DNA from: Panacibacter ginsenosidivorans
Lineage (GTDB): Bacteria; Bacteroidota; Bacteroidia; Chitinophagales; Chitinophagaceae
DNA length: 64,000 bases
Direction: 5' to 3'
NCBI RefSeq assembly: GCF_007971225.1
Contig: NZ_CP042435.1
Location: 3,475,501 to 3,539,500 of the forward strand
Part shown: positions 9,664-19,300 of the stretch, piece by piece
How the letters are laid out: each line of letters begins with the position of its first letter
Position numbering within the stretch: the first letter of the stretch is position 1
Translations under genes and position numbers: made by a program
Notes under the pieces: model-generated
Told to the model about the DNA's origin: nothing
Databases searched by the model: none
Seen by the model: the letters and a program-made list of their open reading frames with translations, nothing else

Positions 9664-10792
9664 TACAAACCTGTATAACAAATATGTACAGGAGCAGGCG
9701 TCAGCTGCGTTTCGCAATAAATGTATTGATGAAAATGCTTATCGAAACATTCTTGAAAAACATGCGCATACTTTGTACACGCCAAATTATTTTATAAGAA
9801 TAGGGCTGGCATTACTAACGATAATGGCACTGACATTTTCTTTGGTATTATTATGGTTGATCACCAGAGCCTCTTCTGATGATGCAATTATAGGATTACT
9901 GATATTCTTTGCAGTGCTTTGCTATGGCTTGCTGGAATTAATGGTAAAGCAAAAAAAATATTATAACGCTGGTATCGATAATATATTAATGACAGCAATT
10001 GTATTATTGATCATTTCTGCATTTCTCGTCAATGATTTTGACAATAATTATGAAGTGATCAGTTGCACCACAATGCTTGTATGTCTATGGCTTGCTATCA
10101 GGTTTAATGATGCATTTATGGCCATTCTTGCTTATGCGGCAACGATCACCTTCTTTTTTCTTTTATATATCAAACTTGGTTCTGTAAGTAAATTAACTGC
10201 ACCATTTGTTTTGATGGTATTTGCCGTATTGATATACCTGTATATACAGCAATTGTTAAGCATACATAAACTGGTTATATATAAGTATTGTATGCAATGG
10301 GTAACCTTGCTTACACTCATAACTTTTTATGCAGCTGGAAATTATTTTGCAGTAGATCGGTTAAGCATGGAAATGTTTGGTACATCTATAGTGATGGGAT
10401 GGCTGTTTTGGATCTTTACTTTAGGTGCCCCTCCGGCATATATTTTTTATGGGCTGAAGCAAAAAGAAAACATGTTTTACAGAACGGGTTTTGTGTTAAT
10501 GGTGGCAGGTATATTAACGGTTCGCTACTATCATACTGTACTTTCCGCAGAAGTAGCCATGATCATTTTTGGAATACTGCTTATAGCTATAAGCTATACA
10601 TTGATCAAATACCTTTCTACACCCAAAAAAGGATTTACGTTTGAAGATGATGGCTATAGAAACAAAAACCTGCTTAATGCTGAAGCATTGATCATTGCAC
10701 AGGTAGTCGGCAAAAAAGCTACGGTGGAGCAGGATGGTGTGCAATTTGGCGGCGGTAGTTCCGGTGGTGCAGGTGCATCTGGAGAATATTAA
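9647..10792 (+). CDS. multi-spanning membrane protein, partner of the DUF2157-like protein
   Basis: This is a 381-residue protein with an N-terminal soluble part of about 50 residues, then about ten hydrophobic segments, and a cytosolic tail. The tail ends in a glycine/serine-rich stretch (GGGSSGGAGASGEY), as also seen in TPM-type membrane proteins. It overlaps the preceding membrane gene by 17 bases, so the two are translationally coupled. I do not recognise a named family with confidence. The last codons and stop lie inside a possible terminator hairpin. Confidence 0.7.
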   Translation: MTAYGNTNLYNKYVQEQASAAFRNKCIDENAYRNILEKHAHTLYTPNYFIRIGLALLTIMALTFSLVLLWLITRASSDDAIIGLLIFFAVLCYGLLELMVKQKKYYNAGIDNILMTAIVLLIISAFLVNDFDNNYEVISCTTMLVCLWLAIRFNDAFMAILAYAATITFFFLLYIKLGSVSKLTAPFVLMVFAVLIYLYIQQLLSIHKLVIYKYCMQWVTLLTLITFYAAGNYFAVDRLSMEMFGTSIVMGWLFWIFTLGAPPAYIFYGLKQKENMFYRTGFVLMVAGILTVRYYHTVLSAEVAMIIFGILLIAISYTLIKYLSTPKKGFTFEDDGYRNKNLLNAEALIIAQVVGKKATVEQDGVQFGGGSSGGAGASGEY

Positions 10793-10806
10793 AAATATTC
10801 TCTTTC
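10782..10806 (+). terminator. possible terminator overlapping the stop codon
   Basis: GAGAATATT (10782-10790) pairs with AATATTCTC (10794-10802) across a three-base loop and is followed by a short T-rich stretch. The left arm contains the last codons and the stop of the membrane protein gene. The U-run is weak. Confidence 0.45.
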
Positions 10807-10900
10807 TACACTCTAATGCGAAACATCTTTTATTTAGTGCCCGCATAGAATTTTTATTGCATTGTAAATTTTATTAGCTTGTTGCGCAAAAATACATAGC

Positions 10901-11839
10901 ATGGCATTTTCTGTATCAATAGAGGAGAAAGGTAACAGTAAGGTTATAACATTAAGTGATGATGTCACAGGTTGTAAAGCGGAACTATATTCTTTCGGTG
11001 CCCTACTTAATAAATTTTCAACTACAGGCAGCGTTAATGTTATTGATGGCTTTACTTCTGTTGCGGATGCACAACAAAACATTGCAAAGGGTTTTAAAAG
11101 CACCAAGCTTAGCCCATTTGTTTGCAGGCTTACAAAAGGAGAATATAAATTCAATAATTCTTCTTATAAGATCGATAAATTTTATATGGGCGATTCAGCC
11201 ATACATGGTTTATTATTTGACCAGGAATTTGCAGTTAGAAATACAGGCGCAGATAATGAAAAAGCGTTTAGTGTTTTTCATTATCAATACAACAAAAAAA
11301 ATGAAGGTTACCCATTCTCTTTTGCGGTGGAAATAATATATACTTTAACAGCAAACAATAATCTTTCGCTTACAACAAAAATTACCAACACAGGCAACAC
11401 AGATATGCCACTAAGTGATGGATGGCATCCTTACTTTACACTGGGATCAGCAGTAGATGAACTCGATGTGCAATTCAACAGCAAGCGTATGGTTGAGTTT
11501 GATGACAAGTTGGTTCCCACGGGTAATTACCTGCCTTATGATCATTTCAACGAAATGAAAAAATTTGGCGACACTTTTCTTGATAATTGTTTTGAGCTAA
11601 ATGAAACAGGCACTGTTGCCTGCACTTTAAAAAACAGCAGCAACGGTTTGCAATTAAATATCATTCCTTCTGCTGCCTATCCTTACCTGCAGATTTATAC
11701 ACCACCACATCGCAATAGCATTGCAATAGAAAACCTGAGCAGTGTACCAGATGCTTTTAACAATGGAATCGGGTTGATCATTGCTAAGCCCGGGAAAACA
11801 TATTCTTTTGAGACAACTTATCAATTAGTGGTAAATTAA
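10901..11839 (+). CDS. aldose 1-epimerase family protein
   Basis: This 312-residue cytosolic protein belongs to the galactose mutarotase-like (GalM/YeaD) superfamily, which interconverts the alpha and beta anomers of sugars. Recognisable parts are the IHGLLFDQEF segment near residue 105, the SDGWHPYF segment near 175 that carries the proton-donating His, and a late conserved stretch (LQIYTPPHRNSIAIENLSS). There is no signal peptide. It may instead act on sugar phosphates, as some YeaD-like members do. It is a single gene, with the Gfo/Idh/MocA oxidoreductase downstream beyond an IR60 copy. Confidence 0.85.
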   Translation: MAFSVSIEEKGNSKVITLSDDVTGCKAELYSFGALLNKFSTTGSVNVIDGFTSVADAQQNIAKGFKSTKLSPFVCRLTKGEYKFNNSSYKIDKFYMGDSAIHGLLFDQEFAVRNTGADNEKAFSVFHYQYNKKNEGYPFSFAVEIIYTLTANNNLSLTTKITNTGNTDMPLSDGWHPYFTLGSAVDELDVQFNSKRMVEFDDKLVPTGNYLPYDHFNEMKKFGDTFLDNCFELNETGTVACTLKNSSNGLQLNIIPSAAYPYLQIYTPPHRNSIAIENLSSVPDAFNNGIGLIIAKPGKTYSFETTYQLVVN

Positions 11840-11884
11840 TATAACTCCGTAAGCTTGTTCATCATGCTGCCTAAAGACAAAAAT

Positions 11885-11943
11885 GTACAAGGGTGCGACG
11901 CAACAAAAGCTTAATAGCAATGATATTGCCGGGCATATAAAAA
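11885..11943 (+). repeat. IR60 repeat, type A
   Basis: Plus copy: GTACAAGGGTGCGACGCAAC, then AAAAGCTTAATAG and GCCGGGCATATAAAAA. Confidence 0.85.
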
Positions 11944-12077
11944 TTTCTACACACATAAACAATCCTTGTTATTACAGAGTCTATAACTTTATAATATCAT
12001 TATAAGCTATATGGCTTTAAAGTTGCTGTAACCAATTGCTTTTGTAGCTCGAATTTATTAATTGGAAAAACACAGGC

Positions 12078-13460
12078 ATGACACTAAAAGAATTATTATC
12101 ACCAGTAAAAGCATTGAAGACGCTCAGTTTTGCAACTGAATCGTTGATACTTACGTGGAAAGAAATTGCATCATTGTTTGGTCTTAACCAGGATATTTAT
12201 ACCAATCCACTACACAAGCCGCTTGCAAAACCTGTTACAGCCATACTTATTGGTGCGGGGCATCGTGGCAATATTTATGCAGATTATGCTTTCATCCGTC
12301 CTGATGAAGTGAAGATGGTGGGTATTGCAGATCCTAACGCTGTGCGTAATGGCCGCTTTGCACGCAAACATGATCTGCCTGCTGAAAATCGCTTTTACAA
12401 TTGGGAAGATGTTTTTAAAAGAGAAAAATTTGCAGATGCAGTTATTATCGCAACGCCTGATAATTTGCATTTTGAACCTTGCATAAAAGCACTTGAAATG
12501 GGTTATGATGTTTTGCTTGAAAAGCCTGCTGCGCCTACCGAAGAGCAATGCCGGATTATTCTTGAAACAGCCAAACGAACAGGCCGCATTGTAAGTGTTT
12601 GCCATGTGTTGCGTTATTCTCCATACTTCCGGCAGCTAAAGCAGATCTTAGAAGCAAAAACAATTGGCGAAATTATCAGTGTACAACATCTTGAACCTAT
12701 CGAGTATGTGCACATGACGCACTCCTATGTACGCGGCAACTGGCGCAACAGCAAAACAACATCGCCTATTATACTTGCAAAATCCTGTCATGATACAGAC
12801 ATCCTGCGCTGGCTTATCAATGAACCTGCACAGCATGTACAATGTTTTGGTGGTCTCTCCTGGTTCAAAGCTGCTAATGCGCCTGAAGGAAGCACCGAAC
12901 GGTGCATAGATGGTTGTGCGGTGGAAGGTGAATGTCCCTTCTCTGCATTGCAGATCTATTACCGCGATAAAAAAAGATTGTATGTTTTTGATTTGCCCGA
13001 TGATACACGCAAATGGAACAAGATCATCCTGCGTAATCTTAAGAAAACCAATTATGGCAAATGCGTGTACCGCATGGATAATGACCAACCCGACCATCTT
13101 ACCGTAAACATGCAGTTCGATAAAAATATCACTGCTTCTTTTTCTATGGAAGCATTTACTTCTTACGAGGGCCGCTGCACACGCATCATGGGCACCAAGG
13201 GAGATATCGTTGGCAATATGGAAACCTATACCGTAACCGATTTTAAAACGGGCCGCGAAACAAGCTGGTCGCTAAAGACAGATTATCACGGGGGCGGAGA
13301 TCATCGCCTGATGCAGGATTGGGTGCAGGCAGTTGGCCATCAAAATGCGCAGATACTTTCTTCTACTATTGATGTTTCTGTAGAGAGCCACCTTATGGCA
13401 TTTGCCGCAGAAAAAAGCAGGCTGAATAAAACGATCGAGCCGGTTATTTTGGGTGTGTAA
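12078..13460 (+). CDS. Gfo/Idh/MocA family NAD(P)-dependent oxidoreductase
   Basis: This is a 460-residue protein. After an N-terminal extension of about 50 residues comes a Rossmann fold with the dinucleotide motif IGAGHRG (near 57-63), ADPNAVR, and the catalytic EKPAAP segment near 147. The second domain carries a Cys-rich stretch (RCIDGCAVEGECPFS, near 275-290), seen in one subgroup of the family. The enzymes oxidise or epimerise sugars and sugar-like substrates using NAD(P); the substrate here is unknown. There is no Tat or Sec signal, so it acts in the cytosol. An IR60 copy begins right after its stop codon. Confidence 0.87.
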   Translation: MTLKELLSPVKALKTLSFATESLILTWKEIASLFGLNQDIYTNPLHKPLAKPVTAILIGAGHRGNIYADYAFIRPDEVKMVGIADPNAVRNGRFARKHDLPAENRFYNWEDVFKREKFADAVIIATPDNLHFEPCIKALEMGYDVLLEKPAAPTEEQCRIILETAKRTGRIVSVCHVLRYSPYFRQLKQILEAKTIGEIISVQHLEPIEYVHMTHSYVRGNWRNSKTTSPIILAKSCHDTDILRWLINEPAQHVQCFGGLSWFKAANAPEGSTERCIDGCAVEGECPFSALQIYYRDKKRLYVFDLPDDTRKWNKIILRNLKKTNYGKCVYRMDNDQPDHLTVNMQFDKNITASFSMEAFTSYEGRCTRIMGTKGDIVGNMETYTVTDFKTGRETSWSLKTDYHGGGDHRLMQDWVQAVGHQNAQILSSTIDVSVESHLMAFAAEKSRLNKTIEPVILGV

Positions 13461-13519
13461 TTTTTTGGTTACCGGCTTTTGTATTTCATGGCATCGGTTG
13501 TTGTGTCACTCACTTGTAC
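13461..13519 (-). repeat. IR60 repeat, type B
   Basis: Full minus copy starting immediately after a stop codon: a T-run, ACCGGCT, GGCATCGG, then GTTGTGTCACTCACTTGTAC. Confidence 0.85.
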
Positions 13520-13593
13520 GGTCGGAAGAATAATGAACAGAATCAATAATTGTTTTATAGATTTATTGGGCAAATACAAGCCTTGACGACGAT

Positions 13594-14133
13594 ATGATGC
13601 GACCCTTCCAAGTAATATCAATAATATGTTTTGTGACATTTGTTATTTATAACTCCTGCTCAACAAAATCTGACGCTCCTGAAATCACACAAGATTTTAT
13701 CAAAGACACAATTGTTGGTGCTTTGAATGGAGTTTATATAGGATTGGAAGAAATGTGTTTGGTAGACAGCTTTGGAAAAAAAGAATGTTATGAGGATCCT
13801 TCAAAACCAAATCGGAAATGGTATCATTTAAGTTATTTAACAATTGAAAGCGACAGTATATTTCTTGAACAAAATCCAATTTCAATTTATAAAAAAGACA
13901 CCTCCTTTTCTACTTCTGATGGGGCATTTTATTATTATAATGGAATTTATAAAACTGAAGACAGTATAATAACTATTGATTTTAAAATGGATCATTGCGA
14001 TTATTGTCCCCACGAAGTAAAAAAGTTGGATAACGGACAATTTGAAGAAATTGAGCAGCGCAAAAAAATGACTGCAGTTATAAGAAGTAACGGACTATTA
14101 ATAAATGGCTATCTTTTTAAGAAGAAAAATTAG
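13594..14133 (+). CDS. hypothetical lipoprotein
   Basis: This 179-residue protein has a lipoprotein signal ending near YNSC (Cys22). The mature part is Lys/Asp-rich and beta-rich, with paired cysteines (MC..KKEC near 55-65, and HCDYC near 133) that could form disulfides. I do not recognise a family. The base composition is more AT-rich than the neighbours. IR60 copies bound it on both sides, so it forms its own unit. Confidence 0.7.
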   Translation: MMRPFQVISIICFVTFVIYNSCSTKSDAPEITQDFIKDTIVGALNGVYIGLEEMCLVDSFGKKECYEDPSKPNRKWYHLSYLTIESDSIFLEQNPISIYKKDTSFSTSDGAFYYYNGIYKTEDSIITIDFKMDHCDYCPHEVKKLDNGQFEEIEQRKKMTAVIRSNGLLINGYLFKKKN

Positions 14134-14197
14134 TATATGACGTTAACAAGAGGTCCTTTGTAATAATTTACGCTCAACAGCCCTATACCTTCCCAAC

Positions 14198-14260
14198 AAC
14201 ACAAGAGTGCGGCGTAACGACGTTTTTCATGGTATCGGTTGTTGTGTCACTCACTTGTAA
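14198..14260. repeat. two short IR60 copies, type A (+) and type B (-), tail to tail
   Basis: A degenerate plus type A copy (14198-14220, ACAAGAGTGCGGCGTAACG) runs directly into a minus type B copy (14222-14260, GGTATCGGTTGTTGTGTCACTCACTTGTA). Here the GTAC ends point outwards, unlike the other pairs, and the outer A/T arms are missing. Confidence 0.75.
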
Positions 14261-14350
14261 TACATCAGTTAATTCAACTCATCTATTTGTATTAAAGAAA
14301 TTGATTTGAATAATTATATTTAGCAAATCTTTCAATAATCAATCAATTTC

Positions 14351-15208
14351 ATGATGAAGTTTCTAGTAACAACAATATTTGCTGTTTTATTTTTCAATTG
14401 CAGTTTTGCTCAAACGCAGAACGACACACTTGTTCTTAAAGATATTGAATGGGATCAAACTTCCAGTGCATCGCAGATAGAACTGAATATACCATCAGAC
14501 AAAAGTTTATTGCAGGGTTTTATGTACAAAGCGAATGGTGCGCAAAAACATCCATTGCTATTATTGCTGCATGGTTACCCGGGCAATGAACGAAACCTTG
14601 ATCTGGCACAGGTTGCAAGAGCCCGTAGATGGAATGTTATTTATTTTAATTATCGTGGTTCATGGGGCAGCCAGGGAAATTTCAGTTTCGAAAATTGCGT
14701 GCAGGATGTAGTGAATGTAGTAAGCTTTTGCAAAAAATACAGCGACTCTCTACAGATCGATACTTCCAATATTGTATTGTTTGGGCATAGCATGGGTGGT
14801 TGGGTTTGTTTAAAAGCATTACAAAGATTGCCTGGTATTAAAAAAGGCTTTGCGTTATCTGCATGGAATATTTACGACGACACCAAAGATGTAAAATCAG
14901 AATCAGAATTTGTTGCCAAAGAAAAAGCAAATGGTGGTGATTATTTTGTATTAAATACTCCAATTGCTGAAATATTTAAACCTGTGTGGAACAACAAGCA
15001 ATTCTACAATCTTGCAAATGATGGTAAAGCATTGGCAGGTAAGCAAATCATCATGCTTGATGAACACAATGGCAATAAAGAAACTGCGGAAGCTTTAAAA
15101 GCAGAAAATAAAAATTACTTCGATTACGAAGTTTGGGATACAGATCATCCTTTTACCAATAAAAGAGTTGCACTTATAAAACTTGTGCTTTCATTTCTTA
15201 ATAAATAA
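14351..15208 (+). CDS. alpha/beta hydrolase, exported
   Basis: This is a 285-residue protein with a Sec signal peptide (residues 1-21, ending SFAQ). It has the alpha/beta hydrolase hallmarks: LLHGYPGNE oxyanion loop near 73-80, the nucleophile elbow GHSMGG with Ser147, and a late DTDHPF that supplies the catalytic His near 269. It resembles periplasmic peptidase/esterase types of Bacteroidota. The natural substrate is unknown. The ATG at 14354 is an equally possible start. It is flanked by IR60 copies. Confidence 0.83.
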   Translation: MMKFLVTTIFAVLFFNCSFAQTQNDTLVLKDIEWDQTSSASQIELNIPSDKSLLQGFMYKANGAQKHPLLLLLHGYPGNERNLDLAQVARARRWNVIYFNYRGSWGSQGNFSFENCVQDVVNVVSFCKKYSDSLQIDTSNIVLFGHSMGGWVCLKALQRLPGIKKGFALSAWNIYDDTKDVKSESEFVAKEKANGGDYFVLNTPIAEIFKPVWNNKQFYNLANDGKALAGKQIIMLDEHNGNKETAEALKAENKNYFDYEVWDTDHPFTNKRVALIKLVLSFLNK

Positions 15209-15227
15209 GGTGAATAATGTAAGTATC

Positions 15228-15286
15228 GTACAAGTGTGCGACGCAACAAAAGCTTAATAGTATTCCTGCAGCTTAGTTCAAAAAAA
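15228..15286 (+). repeat. IR60 repeat, type A
   Basis: Plus copy: GTACAAGTGTGCGACGCAAC, AAAAGCTTAATAG, then GTTCAAAAAAA. Confidence 0.85.
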
Positions 15287-15364
15287 TTACCCCGCTTACA
15301 GAGAAAATTAGCAATTGACTTGCGGATAAACTAAATGCCGTAATTTCAAAAAAATTCTAACACA

Positions 15365-16399
15365 TTGCAACGCCGTAATTTCATTAAACAGTCAACATTT
15401 GCTGCTTCTGCTATGGCCATTGGTGCATCGGCACGTGCAGCAAAAGGTGGAGATATTATTCTTGGTCACAACAACAAACGTTATAAGCTTGATACCAACT
15501 GGGGTAAGCTCGACTTTGCGCAATACCCTGTAAAAGATTGCCACGAAATGGTGCAGGACAGCCAGGGACGCATTATTTTACTTACCAATGAAACGCATAA
15601 CAATGTTATCATTTATAGTAAGTCTGGTAAGCTTTTAACAACATGGGGCAAAGAATACCCGGGTGCACATGGACTAACATTGTTCAATGAGAATGGAACA
15701 GAAGTTTTGTTTATCTGCGATAACAATCGTCACCAGGTTATTAAAACAACACTTGATGGAAGAGTGTTGATGACATTGGATTATCCTGTAGAAACTGGCC
15801 AGTACACAAAAGCAGATGAATATATTCCAACAGAAACTGCTATTGCAGCAAACGGCGATATTTATGTTGCCGATGGTTACGGGAAAGATTTTGTAATTCA
15901 GTACGACAGCAAGGGAAAATACATTCGTCACTTTGGTGGGCGCGGAAATACTGATGCACATTTATTGAATGCGCATGGTGTGTGCATAGATTCCCGTGAT
16001 AAAAATAATCCAACGCTTATTGTAACATCGCGTCAGCAGAATGCTTTCAAGCGTTATACCATGGAAGGAAAATATCTTAACACAATTGCAATGCCCGGAG
16101 CATGGGTCTGCAGACCTGTTATAAACGGAGATCATTTATACGCCGCCGTTTTGCAGAGCAATGCAAAGTTGTGGAAGCAATCAGGCTTTATAACCGTGCT
16201 GGATAAGGATTTCAAGGTAGTGTCGAATCTTGCCGGTACAGAACCTGTTTATAATAATGGCACACTTGCAGAGATGCAGCAAACTGATGCAGTGTTTCAA
16301 TACCCGCACGATGTATGCATAGATGATGATCAAAATATGTATGTGGCGCAATGGAACAGCGGCAATGTTTATCCGTATAAACTTATGCCGGTTGTATAA
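15365..16399 (+). CDS. Tat-exported NHL-repeat six-bladed beta-propeller protein
   Basis: This is a 344-residue protein starting at a TTG codon; no ATG in the frame would include the signal. The N-terminus QRRNFIKQSTFAASAMAIG is a Tat signal. The rest is an NHL-type propeller with repeating motifs such as DSQGRIILL, ANGDIYVADG and HDVCIDDDQNMYVAQWN. Related proteins are exported and sometimes bind or process carbohydrate or aromatic compounds; I see no catalytic residues that settle the role. The membrane/cytochrome fusion gene lies downstream past an IR60 copy, and both may work in the same envelope process. Confidence 0.82.
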   Translation: MQRRNFIKQSTFAASAMAIGASARAAKGGDIILGHNNKRYKLDTNWGKLDFAQYPVKDCHEMVQDSQGRIILLTNETHNNVIIYSKSGKLLTTWGKEYPGAHGLTLFNENGTEVLFICDNNRHQVIKTTLDGRVLMTLDYPVETGQYTKADEYIPTETAIAANGDIYVADGYGKDFVIQYDSKGKYIRHFGGRGNTDAHLLNAHGVCIDSRDKNNPTLIVTSRQQNAFKRYTMEGKYLNTIAMPGAWVCRPVINGDHLYAAVLQSNAKLWKQSGFITVLDKDFKVVSNLAGTEPVYNNGTLAEMQQTDAVFQYPHDVCIDDDQNMYVAQWNSGNVYPYKLMPVV

Positions 16400-16459
16400 T
16401 TTTTTATGAACCCAACTGTTGCAATGCTATAATGCTTTACTTGCGTCGCACTCTTGTAC
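16400..16459 (-). repeat. IR60 repeat, type A
   Basis: Full minus copy whose T-run follows the stop codon directly: TTTTTATGAACCCAACT, AATGCTT, TTGCGTCGCAC, TCTTGTAC. Confidence 0.85.
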
Positions 16460-16526
16460 TGTAGATAATATATTCAACATAAAATAACAAGCTTACTATA
16501 TAAAGCAATAAATTTTTTCAGCCATA

Positions 16527-18662
16527 ATGCAAAGGACCAGGAATATACTTTTCAACGCCACATTATTTTTCAATTGTCTTTTATTGTTTTTGCTTTTGTT
16601 TTATAGCCACATTGCAGTGTCTGCATGGGTGCAGGTATTTGGTCGCATGCACCCTTTGATATTACACTTCCCGGTAGTGTTATTGGTACTTTATATTCTT
16701 TGGCAATTGTGGTTTATAAGAAAATTTCAAACGGAACAATCGAAGAGTATTGCAGAAATATTATTGTTTGCCGCAGCCTTATCTGCTGCTGTTACTGCAT
16801 TGTTTGGGTTGCTTTTATCAAAAGAAGAAGGCTATGACCCCGATGCGCTGGCATTTCATAAATACACAGGTGTATCGCTTTCTTTTGTTTCATTTATATG
16901 GTGTGTAGCTGTAAAAAAGTTTGATAAAATAAAACTTGCCAATGCAATTATGAGTTTAGTTGTATTTGCATTGCTGTTAATTACCGGTGATCTTGGTGCA
17001 GGTATTACACACGGAGAGAATTATTTGATTGCACCTGTACTGCCAAAACAGGAGCCAAGACAAGTAGCGCTGGAAGATGCAGTTGTATTTACAGATATGG
17101 TGCAACCAATATTACAATCTAAATGTATTAGTTGCCACAACAGCAAGAAAGCAAAAGGTGAATTGATAATGGAGTCGCCTGCACTAATATTGAAAGGTGG
17201 TAAAGATGGTAAGTTGTGGGATTCAACAAATGTTGATGCGGGCCTTTTACTAAAAAGAATTCATTTACCCGAAGAAGATGAAAAACACATGCCGCCGCAA
17301 GGCAAGCCACAGCTAAGCCAGGAAGAAATGAACATCTTGTATTACTGGTTGAAAGACGGCTCAAATTTCACCACGAAAGTTACAGACCTGCCTGCTGCGG
17401 ATACTTTGCGCATGATGGCGTTGGCAATCTTTAAAACCAATGTGGAAGAGCAATATGATTTTGCCGCAGCAGATGAAAAAATGATTCAGCAACTTTCGAA
17501 TAACAATCGCGTTATTGTTCCACTTGCATTGAATTCACCTGCGCTTTCGGTTGATTTTTATAACAGTCAAAATTATACAGCACAATCTTTAAAAGAACTG
17601 TTGAAACTGAAAGAACAAATTGTTTCCATCAATCTTGCGCATATGCCTGCAACAGATGAAGATGTTGCAACACTTGCACAATTCATCAACCTTAGAAAAT
17701 TGAATTTGAATTTTTCAAAAATCACAGGCAAATCCATTGGACAGTTAAATAAGCTCGCTAATCTAAAAGAACTTTCTTTATCGGGAACAGACGTTAAGCT
17801 CAATGATCTTGATGTGCTGCACTCATTTCCAAAACTCAAAGATGTTTACGTTTGGAACACTTCAATTACAGAGGAAGCGGCAAAAAAAATAAAAGCCAAT
17901 TATATAGTACAGACAGGGTTTTACAGCGACACCGTTGTAATGAAACTAACGCCACCCATTTTGCAAAACGAAACGCAGGTGTTAACAAGCCCGCTTGCAT
18001 TGCAACTGAAACACTACATTAACGGAACAACAATAAGATATACGCTTGACGGCAAAGACCCTGACAGCATCAATTCTCCTGTTTATGCAAATAACACCAT
18101 TATTGATACTACTGCATTGCTAAAAGCGAAAGCGTTTAAGAAAGGATGGATCAGCAGCGACATATTGCAGGCATGGTTTTACAGATCAACTTACACACCG
18201 GATTCTATTTACTTATCATCGGAAGGTGATTATCTCTATAAAGCAGATGGCGCAAAATCATTGACCGATCATGAAAAGGGAGATCTTAGTTCACGAACAT
18301 TTAAGTGGATCGGGTTCCAGGGAAAACAAATGGTTGCAACCATGCGCTTCAATCAACCTGTAAAAGCAAAGACAGTAACCATCAGCACGCTGATCGATAT
18401 CGATGCCTATATAATGCCTGCACAATCAATAGAAGTGTGGGGTGGAACAGACACCAATCATTTAAAATTACTAAGCCGCATTACGCCGCAGCAACCAAAT
18501 AAAACAGAAGCTGGGTACCTGCGCGGCTACGATTGCAGTTTCCCGGCAACAGAAGTAAAATATATCCGCGTAAAAGCTGATGCAGTAAGGGTTTTGCCGG
18601 CATGGCACCGGGGTAAAGGAGATAAAGGCTGGTTCTTTATTGATGAGATTTTTGTGAATTAA
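16527..18662 (+). CDS. membrane-bound cytochrome c/LRR/chitobiase-like fusion protein
   Basis: This 711-residue protein has several domains. Residues 1-160 hold four or five membrane segments with the DUF2231-like motif RMHPLILHFPVVL. Residues about 185-290 are a planctomycete-type cytochrome c domain with haem site C200-I-S-C203-H204 and a later HMPPQGKP methionine region. Residues 370-470 are leucine-rich repeats, about 500-560 resemble the chitobiase C-terminal domain (TIRYTLDGKDP), and the end is discoidin-like. Such fusions occur in Planctomycetes and Bacteroidota near sugar-degradation genes. It may anchor electron transfer to an extracytoplasmic oxidation, but the partner is unknown. 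Confidence 0.83.
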   Translation: MQRTRNILFNATLFFNCLLLFLLLFYSHIAVSAWVQVFGRMHPLILHFPVVLLVLYILWQLWFIRKFQTEQSKSIAEILLFAAALSAAVTALFGLLLSKEEGYDPDALAFHKYTGVSLSFVSFIWCVAVKKFDKIKLANAIMSLVVFALLLITGDLGAGITHGENYLIAPVLPKQEPRQVALEDAVVFTDMVQPILQSKCISCHNSKKAKGELIMESPALILKGGKDGKLWDSTNVDAGLLLKRIHLPEEDEKHMPPQGKPQLSQEEMNILYYWLKDGSNFTTKVTDLPAADTLRMMALAIFKTNVEEQYDFAAADEKMIQQLSNNNRVIVPLALNSPALSVDFYNSQNYTAQSLKELLKLKEQIVSINLAHMPATDEDVATLAQFINLRKLNLNFSKITGKSIGQLNKLANLKELSLSGTDVKLNDLDVLHSFPKLKDVYVWNTSITEEAAKKIKANYIVQTGFYSDTVVMKLTPPILQNETQVLTSPLALQLKHYINGTTIRYTLDGKDPDSINSPVYANNTIIDTTALLKAKAFKKGWISSDILQAWFYRSTYTPDSIYLSSEGDYLYKADGAKSLTDHEKGDLSSRTFKWIGFQGKQMVATMRFNQPVKAKTVTISTLIDIDAYIMPAQSIEVWGGTDTNHLKLLSRITPQQPNKTEAGYLRGYDCSFPATEVKYIRVKADAVRVLPAWHRGKGDKGWFFIDEIFVN

Positions 18663-18723
18663 TTTTATGGAACAAGCTTCAACTATAATGGCATCGGCTG
18701 TTGTGTCACTCACTTCAGGGTTC
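18663..18723 (-). repeat. IR60 repeat, type B, variant end
   Basis: Minus copy beginning right after a stop codon. The core GTTGTGTCACTCACTT is intact, but GTAC is replaced by CAGG (CACTTCAGGGTTC). The copy at 24000 carries the same replacement. Confidence 0.8.
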
Positions 18724-18744
18724 TTCTTTCAATTAAACAATTAA

Positions 18745-19095
18745 CTACAACGCTTTCTTTAACTCTGCAACAACCGCTTTTGTATTGCCAATAAATATTT
18801 TGTTGTTAACAATAGCGACAGGTCTTTTAAGAAATGTGTATTCTTCCAGTATCAGGTTGCGGTAGTCTTTTTCCGTAAGTTTCTTTTCATTTAAACCCAT
18901 GCTTCTGTATTTTAAAGCACGGCGACTAAACAATGCTTCATAACTACCTGCTAGTTTTTTCATTTCATCCAATTGAGCAGGAGTTATTTTTTCTGTTTTT
19001 ATGTCCTGCAGGTCTGCACTTTTTTTTACTGCTTCTACTTCTTTTAAAATATTTTGTGTGGTATCACACGTACTGAGATGATAAATCTTCTTCAT
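18745..19095 (-). CDS. ArsC/Spx-family thioredoxin-fold protein
   Basis: This is a 116-residue protein. It has an N-terminal beta strand and the Cys motif HLSTCDTTQ (Cys10), an R-x-L-K-Y segment near 62, and LKRPVAIVNNKIFIG near the C-terminus, where the conserved Arg-Pro of ArsC proteins lies. The family includes arsenate reductases and Spx-like regulators; there is no arsenic-resistance context here, so the activity is open. The ATG at 19095 is preferred over one 24 bases upstream because it starts at the first beta strand. It is divergent from the NifU gene. Confidence 0.8.
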   Translation of the reverse strand: MKKIYHLSTCDTTQNILKEVEAVKKSADLQDIKTEKITPAQLDEMKKLAGSYEALFSRRALKYRSMGLNEKKLTEKDYRNLILEEYTFLKRPVAIVNNKIFIGNTKAVVAELKKAL

Positions 19096-19240
19096 GTACA
19101 AGTTTTTGCAAAAGAACAAAGAATGAGCTTAAAATGTTGACCGGTATGGCTGAGTTTTTGGTTCTTTTCTTCATTCGTAAACAGAAAACAGCACTGTTGC
19201 ATTATTTTTGCCCTTCTCTTAGCCGCACTATGTACAAATT

Positions 19241-19300
19241 GTACAAGTGTGCGACGCAAGGGACGATGCCCGTTTTTACAAAAGCCGGGCTCATTAAATT
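19241..19300 (+). repeat. IR60 repeat, type A
   Basis: Full plus copy: GTACAAGTGTGCGACGCAAG, GGACGATGCC, AAAGCCGGGCTCATTAAA. It lies in the divergent region upstream of the NifU gene. Confidence 0.85.
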
